Positions 32,818-41,533 of a stretch of DNA of 64,000 bases are shown one piece after another. The notes beneath the pieces are model-generated. The model was given only the letters and a program-made list of their open reading frames with translations. It made no database searches and was not told the DNA's origin. Every line of letters starts with the position of its first letter. Within the stretch, counting starts at the first letter, position 1. Source of the stretch: Shimia sp965227725 (GTDB lineage: Bacteria > Pseudomonadota > Alphaproteobacteria > Rhodobacterales > Rhodobacteraceae); NCBI RefSeq assembly GCF_965227725.1, contig NZ_CBDDGH010000001.1, positions 434,001-498,000 of the forward strand. The letters run 5' to 3'. The translations under genes were made by a program, and so were the position numbers.

Positions 32818-33447
32818 TTAGTAATCGTCTTCGTCATCGTCGTAGTTTGGGATGTCGTCACCGTCCAGATCGTCATCATCGGACTCGTCGCCAAAGTCAG
32901 GCGCACCTTCATCCGCATAACCATCTTCAGCACCGAACCCGTAGCTGGAAGCGTCACCGCCACCGGACCACTCTTTCAGTTCGATGATCTGGATCGCCTC
33001 AGGCTGAAGCGAGACACCGGACTTACCACCAAAGGCCCACTCATAGATCTCAAAGGAAACCTTGATGACGGAACCACCAGCAACAGCTTTGTGTTTGGCG
33101 ATAGGTCGACCACGTGCATCGAATTGGGCGGGACGTCGATCCCAGATTTCACCTGCACGTTGGCCGGATTTGATGACCTTGTTCTTCACTCGGAAGTGGA
33201 CAAGGATTTCACCAGTTTCCTCTTCGTCATCGTCAAGAACCTTGGAGAAGCACTTGGCGACCATCTTGGGGGAGATCCCATCTTCAGCGGCCTTGGCTTT
33301 CACTGCCTTGATGAAGGCTTTACCCTCGTCTTCGGGAAGCTTGATGTCAGCTTTGTAGATACCGTGTTCATCGAACTTGGTGTCAGGTTTGTCGAGACGC
33401 GGATAAACCGCAACGCCCTTGGGCGAAGTCATAGTCAGTTTGGCCAT
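32818..33447 (-). CDS. single-stranded DNA-binding protein (T7 gp2.5-like, 209 aa)
   Basis: OB-fold region LTMTSPKGVAVYPRLDKPDTKFDEHGIYKADIKLP and RPAQFDARGRPIAKHKAVAGGSVIKVSFEIYEWAFGGKSGVSLQPEAIQIIELKEW, typical of T7-type SSBs, then a very acidic tail (DDDDLDGDDIPNYDDDEDDY) that contacts polymerase and helicase. The start overlaps the upstream stop. Confidence 0.92.
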   Translation of the reverse strand: MAKLTMTSPKGVAVYPRLDKPDTKFDEHGIYKADIKLPEDEGKAFIKAVKAKAAEDGISPKMVAKCFSKVLDDDEEETGEILVHFRVKNKVIKSGQRAGEIWDRRPAQFDARGRPIAKHKAVAGGSVIKVSFEIYEWAFGGKSGVSLQPEAIQIIELKEWSGGGDASSYGFGAEDGYADEGAPDFGDESDDDDLDGDDIPNYDDDEDDY

Positions 33448-33632
33448 TAAAACAGGTCCTCAAAATCAAATGCAAATTGTTCGGGCAAAGCGGCATCAAC
33501 GACATAATTTCCGTTGATCTCGAGGTGGAACTCGTAGCCGAACCAAGTCTCAACTGCGGTCAATTCGCAGCCGTAATCGTTGACCAACTCATCAAGAGTT
33601 AGGTCCATCAGTTCTTCAGTCAGAAGAGGCAT
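33447..33632 (-). CDS. small acidic phage protein (61 aa)
   Basis: MPLLTEELMDLTLDELVNDYGCELTAVETWFGYEFHLEINGNYVVDAALPEQFAFDFEDLF: an acidic helix followed by beta strands. It fits between the zinc-ribbon protein and SSB, overlapping both. Function unknown. Confidence 0.6.
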   Translation of the reverse strand: MPLLTEELMDLTLDELVNDYGCELTAVETWFGYEFHLEINGNYVVDAALPEQFAFDFEDLF

Positions 33633-33891
33633 CAGTATCCTTCGTCACAGGAGCCGTGGGATTGGGATCGACAGACACAGAGGTCTTGTCGCCAGCATCC
33701 GCCAGCTTCTTGATGTCTAGGGTTTGCGAACCAGATTTAGGTACAGCAGAGTTGGCCGCTTTCTTGGCCTTCTGCTCTTGGGCAATCTGCTTCTTTTTGT
33801 TTGGTTGCTTCTTAGAGCAGTTCTGACATGTGTCACTTGAACCGTCTGAGAAGAAAGTCTTGTTGCACTTTACGCAACGGGCCTTACGCAT
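33616..33891 (-). CDS. zinc-ribbon-like phage protein (91 aa)
   Basis: The start MRKARCVKCNKTFFSDGSSDTCQNCSKK is chosen because GAGGA precedes it and the CxxC...CxxC pair begins at once; a frame extension to 33981 has no ribosome site. The four Cys (about residues 6, 9, 21, 24) should bind one Zn. The rest is a Lys/Ala-rich tail ending in an acidic Ser/Thr region. Possibly a nucleic-acid-binding early factor. Confidence 0.65.
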   Translation of the reverse strand: MRKARCVKCNKTFFSDGSSDTCQNCSKKQPNKKKQIAQEQKAKKAANSAVPKSGSQTLDIKKLADAGDKTSVSVDPNPTAPVTKDTDASSD

Positions 33892-34105
33892 TCGAATGTC
33901 CTCGCAGGAAACGTACAGCGTCGAGTGCCTTGGTGCGGTTTGGCTGCACGTCGAGGCATACTTCGCGCCAGATGGGACCATCGCCAGCGTCTACTTCAGC
34001 GCGAGCAACGATCTCGTAAGCACCATCAAGAGAGCGCTTGTTGTAGTGAACAGAGCGGCTGTCGAAGGTTACGTTTTGTTTGATGGTGTTCAGAAAAGGG
34101 GTCAT
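33884..34105 (-). CDS. small phage protein after RNA polymerase (73 aa)
   Basis: MTPFLNTIKQNVTFDSRSVHYNKRSLDGAYEIVARAEVDAGDGPIWREVCLDVQPNRTKALDAVRFLRGHSNA. Strand-rich with a final helix. The internal ATG at 34103-34105 has GGAA upstream; the first ATG at 34117 has none. First gene after the RNA polymerase gene. Function unknown. Confidence 0.6.
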   Translation of the reverse strand: MTPFLNTIKQNVTFDSRSVHYNKRSLDGAYEIVARAEVDAGDGPIWREVCLDVQPNRTKALDAVRFLRGHSNA

Positions 34106-34148
34106 GGTTATTTCCATTTATTTGTTCTTAAAATTTTGGGTGGACGGA

Positions 34149-36626
34149 TCAGCTGAAGAAAAATTCGCTGTCTAAAACACCGTCCAAATCCAGATCACCT
34201 CTCTCCGGTATCGGAGGGATATTCTCAAAGAACTCCTCAGAGATGAACTGAGACGCGCTGTCGTAAAAATCTTGAAGCACGTCTTGCTGATACATCTCCA
34301 CGAAAGCCTCTCGGATAATTCGAGAGAACGTAGAGACATCAGCGGCATGAACTCCGAATGAGTCATGCACCATAGCGAAATGTGTAATTCCGTGAGTGGT
34401 TGCTTTCGCTGTGGTTAACTGAAGGTGAGCTCCGTCCAAACTGTGAACGAAACTCGGGGGTGTACTTGAGGCCATCTGACGACTGTCGAGCTTATCAGTC
34501 TCTTCAACGAGGCTTGGCTTGTAGACCTTACCGTCTAGATGGGTCCGCACCTGTCGGGAGTTTGTCTTGAACTTGTACTGCCACACGGGGAAACCCACGG
34601 GCGTTGTCCATTCAATCCTGTGCTCCTCAGGTTGAGACTTGGCGACTGCTCGAGAAACCTCAGACAGCCATTTCATTGCTTGGTCAGCCGCGACAACTAC
34701 CTTGGGGATTGCCTCCCAGACGACCTTCCCGCCGTATACCTTGAAGTTGAACATATCGTCCTTCGGCCAAGGTAAGGGGTGACCATCTTCTAGTTTGTCT
34801 TCGACCGATCCCCGAACATACGTGAGACACGATGTCAGTGTCCCTGCGTAGGGTTTAACCATCACAGGGCGTTTGGATACCTTGCGGTCCATAAAGCCGC
34901 TCTTAAGCCACGCCTGGGCGAGACCAGAGTTATCTCCACTACCAACCGAATGTTGGTTGAAGATGTCGTTGGCGACTTTGGCTACTGCGCCATAAACGTC
35001 CTGACGTGGAAAATTAGGTACAAGATTAACGTGAAACCCGCCCACACTATCCCTAAGCATAGCACTAAAATGCTGAAGTCCCGAACACGTGGCGTCCAGA
35101 TCAACATGTAAATGCGAGACAAAGTTTTCGGGAGCATAGTAGGCCTTTGAGTACTCTAAGCAGAACGCTAAGAATTGTACTGGGTTGTCGGCTCTAGTCC
35201 ACCAGAGATTACCTTTAGGGTCGGACGCGACTTCTTTGATTTGCGTGATATGCTCTTGCGACCACGCGGCTCGCTCATCGAGGTAGAGTTTATCTTCCCC
35301 GAAACAGTTTGCGCCATGGACGCCAAGCCAGTAGAGCCCATCTTCTCCCAGTCGCTTTCCATCAGCGAACTCAAGCATTCCCTTAATAAAGTCGGGTCCT
35401 TGGGGATTGAGAGGGTAAGGCTTTGGGTACGCCCGTCCTCGACTGTCCAAGTCATGTGGAAAGTAAATACGTCCATATTTCGAAAACCTTTCGGCTTGGG
35501 TCAGCGCTCGGATCGCAAGGACGCGCTTTCCGACTGAGCGCCTGTTGTGTTCGTGGATGGTTGCTCGATACCGCCTGTAATCAACGACCTTAGGGTGATC
35601 AGCTGGGAGATACTCGAGACCATAGGGAGCTTCGTCAGGGACCTTGTTGTCGGCCCTAGGGAGCTTTCCGCATTCGATGTTGTTGTCGTAGACGTATGAT
35701 AGGGCATCAACGACAACTGGGTTAATCCGCCAAGGTGTATCTTGGATCGAATTGACCGCTAATAAAACCGTGTCCAGATCGCCTTTGGTGGCGCAGTCCT
35801 TGAGGAGCTTTCGGTAAGCAGAGTTTCCACCTTTGACCAGTGGGTAAGGTGTCACGTGTTGGGACACGTAGGAGCCTCTGTTAAGAGAGTCCTTTGTCCA
35901 AGGAAGAGGCTTGTGGATCATTGGATACCACGTCGAGGTGGTGTCAGAACAATCCTCTTTGATCCTCTCGCAAGTCTTCAGGAGACCCTCACTAGGGACG
36001 ACAACATCAATCGCGTGTCTCCCCTGTCGAACCTTCTCGATCTTTGCGTCACCGGAGATCTGAATAAAGAGATCTAGAAGTTTGACGCCGATGTGCAGTC
36101 GATCAGTCAAAGACCAGCGAGACCAATCTTGATCCGCGTCCTTGATGACCCTCTGCAAGTATTCCAGTCGTTTGTTTCTAGGAAGCTCTCGTTTGTTGAA
36201 ATCTTCCTTGATCGTCTTAAGCCAACTTGCGTTCTCAGCTTCGAACTCTCGTATCCTGAGTTCGTCGTGAAGTAGCCCTGCGACATAGACAGCGAGACTT
36301 GTGACACTCAGCCTAGTATTCTCTCGGTTATACAAGGGAATCCGGTTCAAGAACCCCTTGATGAAGAGGTATGATGACACTTCCGTGGGTAGTTGGGCGA
36401 GACACTTAGCAGCGCTGTTCTGTCTCCCTGCTTTACCCAAACCTGAGTTACTTAAGAACTCATCAAGTTTCTCTTTAAGCGGATTAATATATCCATATAT
36501 CAGATAGTTACCAACTTTAGTTTCACTCAAGTCTCCCTTGAGTAACCCTTGCTCAAACCTTCGTATGCTCTCATTTCTCATCTCATCTTCAAGCTCAATT
36601 TGAGAGATATAGAGATCGTCGTTCAT
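34149..36626 (-). CDS. single-subunit RNA polymerase (T7 gp1-like, 825 aa)
   Basis: T7 RNA polymerase family. Palm motif A is DLDATCSGLQHFSAM (Asp near residue 511, T7 Asp537). The finger motif is SKRPVMVKPYAGT (Lys near 585, Tyr near 593; T7 Lys631 and Tyr639). Motif C is HFAMVHDSFGVHA (Asp 755, T7 Asp812), 71 residues from the end as in T7. It ends in EFFFS (T7 foot FAFA). It transcribes the later phage genes from its own promoters. An 18-bp repeated element stands 20 bases upstream of the start. Confidence 0.96.
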   Translation of the reverse strand: MNDDLYISQIELEDEMRNESIRRFEQGLLKGDLSETKVGNYLIYGYINPLKEKLDEFLSNSGLGKAGRQNSAAKCLAQLPTEVSSYLFIKGFLNRIPLYNRENTRLSVTSLAVYVAGLLHDELRIREFEAENASWLKTIKEDFNKRELPRNKRLEYLQRVIKDADQDWSRWSLTDRLHIGVKLLDLFIQISGDAKIEKVRQGRHAIDVVVPSEGLLKTCERIKEDCSDTTSTWYPMIHKPLPWTKDSLNRGSYVSQHVTPYPLVKGGNSAYRKLLKDCATKGDLDTVLLAVNSIQDTPWRINPVVVDALSYVYDNNIECGKLPRADNKVPDEAPYGLEYLPADHPKVVDYRRYRATIHEHNRRSVGKRVLAIRALTQAERFSKYGRIYFPHDLDSRGRAYPKPYPLNPQGPDFIKGMLEFADGKRLGEDGLYWLGVHGANCFGEDKLYLDERAAWSQEHITQIKEVASDPKGNLWWTRADNPVQFLAFCLEYSKAYYAPENFVSHLHVDLDATCSGLQHFSAMLRDSVGGFHVNLVPNFPRQDVYGAVAKVANDIFNQHSVGSGDNSGLAQAWLKSGFMDRKVSKRPVMVKPYAGTLTSCLTYVRGSVEDKLEDGHPLPWPKDDMFNFKVYGGKVVWEAIPKVVVAADQAMKWLSEVSRAVAKSQPEEHRIEWTTPVGFPVWQYKFKTNSRQVRTHLDGKVYKPSLVEETDKLDSRQMASSTPPSFVHSLDGAHLQLTTAKATTHGITHFAMVHDSFGVHAADVSTFSRIIREAFVEMYQQDVLQDFYDSASQFISEEFFENIPPIPERGDLDLDGVLDSEFFFS

Positions 36627-36646
36627 CTAATCCTTTCGTGGTTGTG

Positions 36647-36698
36647 CCTAAGTAGGATTTTTCAAAATGTCTCCGCTTCCCAAAGGCACACGGAAAGC
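36647..36698 (-). promoter_or_regulatory. 18-bp phage element, copy 1, with hairpin, upstream of RNA polymerase
   Basis: CCTAAGTAGGATTTTTCA on the plus strand (36647-36664), identical to the copies at 2696 and 21928. A 7-bp hairpin (GCTTTCC/GGGAAGC with one G-T pair, 36675-36698) lies upstream in the direction of transcription. Candidate autoregulated promoter of the phage RNA polymerase, or a processing site. Confidence 0.5.
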
Positions 36699-36748
36699 CT
36701 AATCTCTTCGGGAAACGGATTTTGTTTTTCTGTGATTTTATGGGGTTT

Positions 36749-36776
36749 CCTAAGTGATTGATTTATTTCACTTAGG
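36749..36776. repeat. perfect 9-bp inverted repeat beside the attachment site
   Basis: CCTAAGTGA (36749-36757) and TCACTTAGG (36768-36776) around a 10-nt AT loop, 17 bp from the tRNA-Cys fragment. No U-tract follows on either strand, so a terminator is unlikely; an integrase or excisionase arm site or regulator site is possible. The arms share CCTAAGT with the 18-bp element. Confidence 0.5.
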
Positions 36777-36793
36777 TATCGTATAGAAAACGC

Positions 36794-36842
36794 ACGGATT
36801 GCAAATCCGTGTACACCGGTTCGATTCCGGTACTCGCCTCCA
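36794..36842 (+). other. prophage attachment-site end: 3' half of tRNA-Cys(GCA)
   Basis: Readable tRNA parts: anticodon arm ACGGA-TTGCAAA-TCCGT (36794-36810, anticodon GCA), variable GTAC, T arm ACCGG-TTCGATT-CCGGT (36815-36831), acceptor strand ACTCGCC, discriminator T and CCA (36840-36842). No D arm or 5' acceptor strand (GGCGAGT expected) exists upstream; the bases there belong to the phage. This is the duplicated tRNA end left by integration; the reconstituted tRNA should stand at the far, left end of the prophage outside the window. Confidence 0.85.
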
Positions 36843-37128
36843 CTTATTCCTTTAGCGGGCAGAAGCCTCCGAAAGCGTCGATCTAAAGAGATTTCCGCCT
36901 AACTGGCTCAGTGGAATAGACTATACCCTCCTTCAGAACAGACCAGAATACCACACTCCCCCCGTTGTGCCTTTGTCGGCAAAAGGTAGAATGTACCACG
37001 TGTGCATCACGATGCTTGAAGCCCTGCAACGCGGCTCAAAAGGCAAGTATTGTGCTCCCCCCACAATGAAGCCCCGAGCCAATCATACGCTCACATTCAA
37101 ACAAGACCTCTCGCATCGGGCTGATCAC
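36843..37128. other. intergenic spacer, no gene seen
   Basis: About 285 bp between the attachment site and the end of the oxidoreductase operon. No coding frame, RNA gene or clear terminator recognised. It is the first chromosomal DNA to the right of the prophage. Confidence 0.5.
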
Positions 37129-37533
37129 TTACCCTCCGACATCCACAAACCAATTTGACGTCAATTGATTGGCGCAGGGGGAGACGTAGGGGTCTGAAAT
37201 CCCCGAAAACTCGTAGTCTTCAACGCGACCCTCGGCAAACAAAACAACGTTGGTTGACTGAACAAGCTGCAACAGCAAGTGCTGTTCGCGTCGTCTTGAA
37301 GTTTCTCCGAGCACTGACTTGATGAAGTCTTTCGCCTGCCGAACCAATCCAACGTCTGGCGCCACGTAGGACTGCAGAAACGCCTGTGTCGTCGTGTGTC
37401 GCGCGATCTCCGTTCCAAAAAAACGCTCTATGATGGCGTGTTCTGCCACCAAACCGCGCCGTAGTGCGAGCGTCCCGCCTCCCGCGATGACGACCGCTGG
37501 CATATATAAAAGAAACACACGCCTTTTCATCAT
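37129..37533 (-). CDS. small subunit-like exported protein of GMC oxidoreductase (134 aa)
   Basis: The start MMKRRVFLLYMPAVVIAGGG overlaps the GMC gene stop (ATGATG/TGA). An N-terminal Lys-Arg-Arg with a hydrophobic stretch suggests a secreted or membrane-anchored protein (possibly TAT-like). The rest (FFGTEIARHTTTQAFLQSYVAPDVGLVRQAKDFIKSVLG) has the helical look of gluconate 2-dehydrogenase subunit 3-like partners, which pair with GMC flavoproteins. The pairing is inferred from coupling. Confidence 0.55.
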   Translation of the reverse strand: MMKRRVFLLYMPAVVIAGGGTLALRRGLVAEHAIIERFFGTEIARHTTTQAFLQSYVAPDVGLVRQAKDFIKSVLGETSRRREQHLLLQLVQSTNVVLFAEGRVEDYEFSGISDPYVSPCANQLTSNWFVDVGG

Positions 37534-38945
37534 GTCACCTTGCTTCCTGCCCTCAAAGAGAGCGCGGACAACGTCAATGTCGGATTGGCTGGAGAACTGG
37601 ATGGAAAGGCGCTCGCCCCAAGGACCCAAAGGTTGTCATTGCCGTGTTTGCGCAGATCTGCATCGACAACACTTTCGTCGCCGCTGTGTCCCATACGGCA
37701 GGTACCTTGGATATGCGCCTCGGTTACATTTACTGGTGAGGCGTTCACAACAGACACAGGCCAAGGGAAAATCTCAGAAAGGTTGGCAGCCGCGTAGTCT
37801 ATACCATTGTAAGCATAGTCATGATGACCATGCCAAATCACCTTTGGAACGCCTTCACCATCTAGAACCACCTGATTTTTTGCCTGAGGTATATCCTCGG
37901 CGATCAGTTTGATGTTCATGGTGTTGGTGACGGCACCCGGCACAAGTTGAATGGCAGGAATATTGAAGTTCTCGATCAATACTGCCGCGCGGGCCCCGCG
38001 GTCAGCATCTTTGTAGAACTTATAATTGTGCCCAGTGATCGACGTGCCGCCATAATACCCCGGACCCGGCGCCGTCAGGCTTATGTTTTTTGAGGCCTGC
38101 TCGTGGATGTAACGTCCCGTACTCGGGTTTTCATCTCCTGATCTCAGTAGAATGGATGCATTAAAAAACGCGTTGGCAGCCAACGCAACTCTGTCAGCTT
38201 TGACCTTATAGTTATTCGTCCGCTGCCGTAGTTCCACGCCGCTGACCGAGGTGCGCGCCAGGTCGAGCACCCGAGTGACTTCACTATCAAGAAGCAAAAA
38301 CGTGTTATCGCGATCGAACAACTCCAAACCGTTCAAAATCGAGAACTTGGCATCTATTGGACATAATCCACAGACATTATTTCCGCAGCAGATTGCGCGG
38401 CGACCACCGTTGCTGCGTGCTGTCGCATTTGGGACCCAATAGTTGTCGGCGCGAAGTCGGAATTCATGGCGCGTTGGAGAATGACTTGGATACGGATATG
38501 GTCGGGACATGGGGTGCAGAAATTCCCGCCCATCACCGGCAATCTCCATTATCGCTTCAGCTTCAGAATAATAAGGCTCCAAAGTGTCATAGGTGATCGG
38601 CCAATCCCTTCCGATGCCAAATCTCGACCAAAGCATGAAGTCATCCGGAAGGAAGCGAGGCGTTTGCGCCCACCAACAATTTGAGTTTCCACCAAATTTA
38701 GAGTGGGCAACCCACAGCTTTTTGTGAGCTGACAGGTTATCCATTGCAATTGTTTCTAACGCATTTGCGTGGCTTCGGACGTTGAGCGCATCGGCGTGAC
38801 TGACCCAAGGACCTTTTTCAACTATCAGGACACGAAGGTTGGATGGCAGCGCTCTTAAAAAGAACATGCTGGCAAAACTGCTTCCAACGACTATCATATC
38901 CCAGCTTCGAGAAGCTGCGTCGGCAATTTCAATAAGTTTAAGCAT
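37530..38945 (-). CDS. GMC-family FAD-dependent oxidoreductase (471 aa)
   Basis: FAD-binding N-terminus DMIVVGSSFASMFFLRALPSNLRVLIVEKG, then GGNSNCWWAQTPRFLPDDFMLWSRFGIGRDWPITYDTLEPYYSEAE (GMC N-terminal pattern), and the C-terminal signature GTCRMGHSGDESVVDADLRKHGNDNLWVLGASAFPSSSPANPTLTLSALSLR. A CCGNNVCGLCPIDAKF segment adds Cys residues like those in sugar or alcohol dehydrogenases of this type. The substrate cannot be told. The coupled small exported protein may anchor it or deliver electrons. Confidence 0.85.
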   Translation of the reverse strand: MLKLIEIADAASRSWDMIVVGSSFASMFFLRALPSNLRVLIVEKGPWVSHADALNVRSHANALETIAMDNLSAHKKLWVAHSKFGGNSNCWWAQTPRFLPDDFMLWSRFGIGRDWPITYDTLEPYYSEAEAIMEIAGDGREFLHPMSRPYPYPSHSPTRHEFRLRADNYWVPNATARSNGGRRAICCGNNVCGLCPIDAKFSILNGLELFDRDNTFLLLDSEVTRVLDLARTSVSGVELRQRTNNYKVKADRVALAANAFFNASILLRSGDENPSTGRYIHEQASKNISLTAPGPGYYGGTSITGHNYKFYKDADRGARAAVLIENFNIPAIQLVPGAVTNTMNIKLIAEDIPQAKNQVVLDGEGVPKVIWHGHHDYAYNGIDYAAANLSEIFPWPVSVVNASPVNVTEAHIQGTCRMGHSGDESVVDADLRKHGNDNLWVLGASAFPSSSPANPTLTLSALSLRAGSKVT

Positions 38946-39480
38946 TTATAAAATCCTGAAAGCTCAGCTAATAATTGCTTTCATCTGTGCTGGATTCTTT
39001 TTGGTATTAAATCAACGTGTACACCCTTTGGAATCATCATATACCGCTTTTGAGATTCCTATATGCAATAATTTCAACCGTTTCGCCTGCGTCAAATGAA
39101 ACCAATGACCCAAGAAGCAACGCCATGAGACAGTTCGTTGTGCGCATTCTCTAAAATACCTGCTTTCCGAGGACCTAAATTAAAGCGCGTGCGCTGGTGG
39201 GAGTTGTTGCCAAATTTGCGGCAAGAATGAGACCACTAATCGCTGTGTATATTTCAGAAGTCTCGTCCTAGCATATTGAAATACCATACCCTAAATAGAA
39301 ATCACCTCAACGGCACTCGCCATCATCTCCCCCCTGCGCAGCACCACCGCCCGAAACCGACCCACGCCTCTCCTTTGGCGGGTTTGCCTATACTTTTGGC
39401 AATGCGGCTAACCAGCTGCCCGTCCCTCCGCCTGCTCCTCCCGCGCTATCCAGTTTGGGACAGCTATTTGGAGCCGGACG
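38946..39480. other. intergenic region between divergent operons, no gene seen
   Basis: 535 bp between the leftward oxidoreductase gene and the rightward alg-like operon. The ORFs crossing it are short and without ribosome sites. It should contain promoters for both operons, but no clear -35/-10 pair was found. Confidence 0.5.
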
Positions 39481-40092
39481 ATGCCCTTTTTCAAACCCCA
39501 GAGGATACTTGCCGCCCTTATGGCCATCGGAGCCGCGATATTGCCGCTGCGGGCGGAGGAGGCGGCGCTTTATGAGGCCCCTGCGCCGGAAGATGCGGTG
39601 TTTGTCCGTGTGCTGGCGGAATTTGACGCCACTGACAAAGCGATCACTTTCGCCGGGCAGCAACTGCCAAGAGCAGAGGCCCCAGACGACACATATGTGG
39701 CCATCAGCGCTGCCAATTTAAGCGGGGTGCGTGCGGGCAGCTATTATAGCCTTGCCGCCGGTCCATCGGCCCCTGTTATCATAGAAGAACCGGATCGGGA
39801 GACCGCCGCCAAGGTGCACCTCATTCTTGTAAATACCGGAACAGATCCGGTGCGCCTGATTGTGCCTGCGCGCAAGACCGAGGTGATTGCAGCGGTGCCT
39901 GCAGGCGCGGCGACCAGTCGGGCTGTGAATCCCATCGCTGTGACACTGGCGGTTCAGCGCGTCAGCGACGGCGCGCTGCTCGGCACCTTTGATCTGTCGT
40001 TGTCGCGCGGACAGAACATGAGCTTCATAGCAAATGCTGACAGCGCGCGCCTGATTGAGAACAGCTTTGGCCCTGTTCTCTCAGCCAACTGA
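39481..40092 (+). CDS. AlgF-like alginate O-acetylation protein (203 aa)
   Basis: Signal peptide FFKPQRILAALMAIGAAILPLRAEE, then LYEAPAPEDAVFVRVLAEF, VAISAANLSGVRAGSYYSL and a beta-rich C-terminal domain (ALLGTFDLSLSRGQNMSFIANADS). This matches AlgF, a periplasmic protein of bacterial alginate acetylation. The gene leads an operon with AlgI-, AlgJ- and AlgX-like genes; the spacing to algI is 10 bases. Confidence 0.8.
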   Translation: MPFFKPQRILAALMAIGAAILPLRAEEAALYEAPAPEDAVFVRVLAEFDATDKAITFAGQQLPRAEAPDDTYVAISAANLSGVRAGSYYSLAAGPSAPVIIEEPDRETAAKVHLILVNTGTDPVRLIVPARKTEVIAAVPAGAATSRAVNPIAVTLAVQRVSDGALLGTFDLSLSRGQNMSFIANADSARLIENSFGPVLSAN

Positions 40093-40102
40093 GGGCGCGG
40101 CC

Positions 40103-41521
40103 ATGGTGTTTTCCACGCCTATCTTCCTGTTCGGCTTCCTGCCCGTCTTTCTGCTGATCTATTACCTCACGCCCCCGCGCTTCCGCACCTTGGTGCTGCT
40201 GATCGCAAGCTGCATATTTTATGGCTGGTGGAAAGTGAGTTACCTCGCCTTGGTGCTGGCCATCGCGTCGATCAGCTATGTGGCCGGGGCGGTGGCCACG
40301 AACAGCACTTCAGCATCACGGCGGTTTTGGGCGGTGCGTCTGGGTGTTGCGATCAACCTGCTGATCCTTGGCTGGTTCAAATACGCCTATTTTATCGCAG
40401 GTTCCTACAACGATGCTCTTGCCCGTTTGGGGGCCACACCCGGCGGCGGTGTCAGCCTACCGGAGATCGTTCTGCCAATCGGGCTGTCGTTTCTGGTCTT
40501 TCAATCGATCAGCTACATTCTGGATGTGGCGCGCGGCGACGCCCCGCCCGCCGCGCGTCTTGTGGATTTTCTGGCGTTTTCCTCCCTGTTTCCGCAGCTG
40601 ATCGCGGGGCCGATCCTGCGCTACAAGGATCTCGCCCATCAGTTTGAGCACCGCACCCATTCTCTGGCCAATTTCGTCACAGGTGTGCGCCGCTTTGTGA
40701 CAGGCTTGGCGATGAAGATCCTGATCGCAGACAGCGTCGCCCCGCTCGCGGACCGGATGTTTGCGCTCAGCGCTCCGACCATGGCCGAAGCCTGGCTTGG
40801 CGCGACGGCCTACGCGATCCAGCTCTTTTTTGATTTCGCAGGCTACTCCGCCATGGCGATCGGGCTGGGTTTGATGCTCGGCTTTCGCTTCATGGAGAAT
40901 TTCAACGCACCTTACGTGAGCCAATCCGTCACGGAATTCTGGCGGCGCTGGCACATCAGCCTGTCCACATGGCTGCGCGACTACCTCTATGTGCCGCTGG
41001 GCGGCAATCGCGGGGGCGCGGTAAAAACCTATCGCAATCTGATCCTGACGATGCTTCTGGGCGGCCTGTGGCATGGCGCAAACTGGACCTTCCTGCTTTG
41101 GGGGCTTTGGCACGGCAGCTTGATGGCGATTGAGCGCGCCTTGGGTGCAAAGCACCGCGCCACGGTCTGGCCCCGCGCCCTGGCCTGGCCTCTGACCATG
41201 GTGTTTGTGCTGCTTGGCTGGGTGATGTTCCGCGCCGACACGGTAAGCCACGCCTTTGGCATCTATGGCGGCATGATCGGCGTAAACGGCCACCCGCTGT
41301 CACCCGAGAGCGCCCTGTTGCTGCGCCCAACCGAGCTTGCCTGCCTGACCCTCGGCGCTGCCCTCTCTGTGCGTCCCTTTTGGCAAGCTGCATTGCAGAT
41401 GCCACGCGGCAGCGCGCTCTGGTCCGCCTCCGCCCGCCTGCGCAGCGCGGCCCTGTTCCTGCTCTGCGCTGTGGTCATTCAGGCGCGCGGCGAGGCCCCT
41501 TTCCTCTATTTCCAGTTTTGA
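40103..41521 (+). CDS. algI: MBOAT-family polysaccharide O-acyltransferase, AlgI-like (472 aa)
   Basis: Multi-pass membrane protein that passes acetyl groups across the inner membrane. The start MVFSTPIFLFGFLPVFLLIYYL replaces an in-frame ATG at 40055. MBOAT hallmarks: NFNAPYVSQSVTEFWRRWHISLSTWLRDYLYVPLGGNRGG (with the RRWH...WLRDY...PLGG pattern) and MLLGGLWHGANWTFLLWGLWHG with the essential His. Length normal for AlgI. Followed by the periplasmic acetyltransferases. Confidence 0.93.
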   Translation: MVFSTPIFLFGFLPVFLLIYYLTPPRFRTLVLLIASCIFYGWWKVSYLALVLAIASISYVAGAVATNSTSASRRFWAVRLGVAINLLILGWFKYAYFIAGSYNDALARLGATPGGGVSLPEIVLPIGLSFLVFQSISYILDVARGDAPPAARLVDFLAFSSLFPQLIAGPILRYKDLAHQFEHRTHSLANFVTGVRRFVTGLAMKILIADSVAPLADRMFALSAPTMAEAWLGATAYAIQLFFDFAGYSAMAIGLGLMLGFRFMENFNAPYVSQSVTEFWRRWHISLSTWLRDYLYVPLGGNRGGAVKTYRNLILTMLLGGLWHGANWTFLLWGLWHGSLMAIERALGAKHRATVWPRALAWPLTMVFVLLGWVMFRADTVSHAFGIYGGMIGVNGHPLSPESALLLRPTELACLTLGAALSVRPFWQAALQMPRGSALWSASARLRSAALFLLCAVVIQARGEAPFLYFQF

Positions 41522-41533
41522 CGGAGCCCCGTG

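Noticed and set aside
36780..36842. Functional tRNA-Cys gene at the prophage end
   Set aside because: Only the anticodon arm, T arm and 3' acceptor strand are present; no D arm or 5' acceptor strand, so it is an attachment remnant.
40457..41293. 278-residue minus-strand ORF over algI
   Set aside because: GC-rich antisense frame; the MBOAT motifs on the plus strand are decisive.
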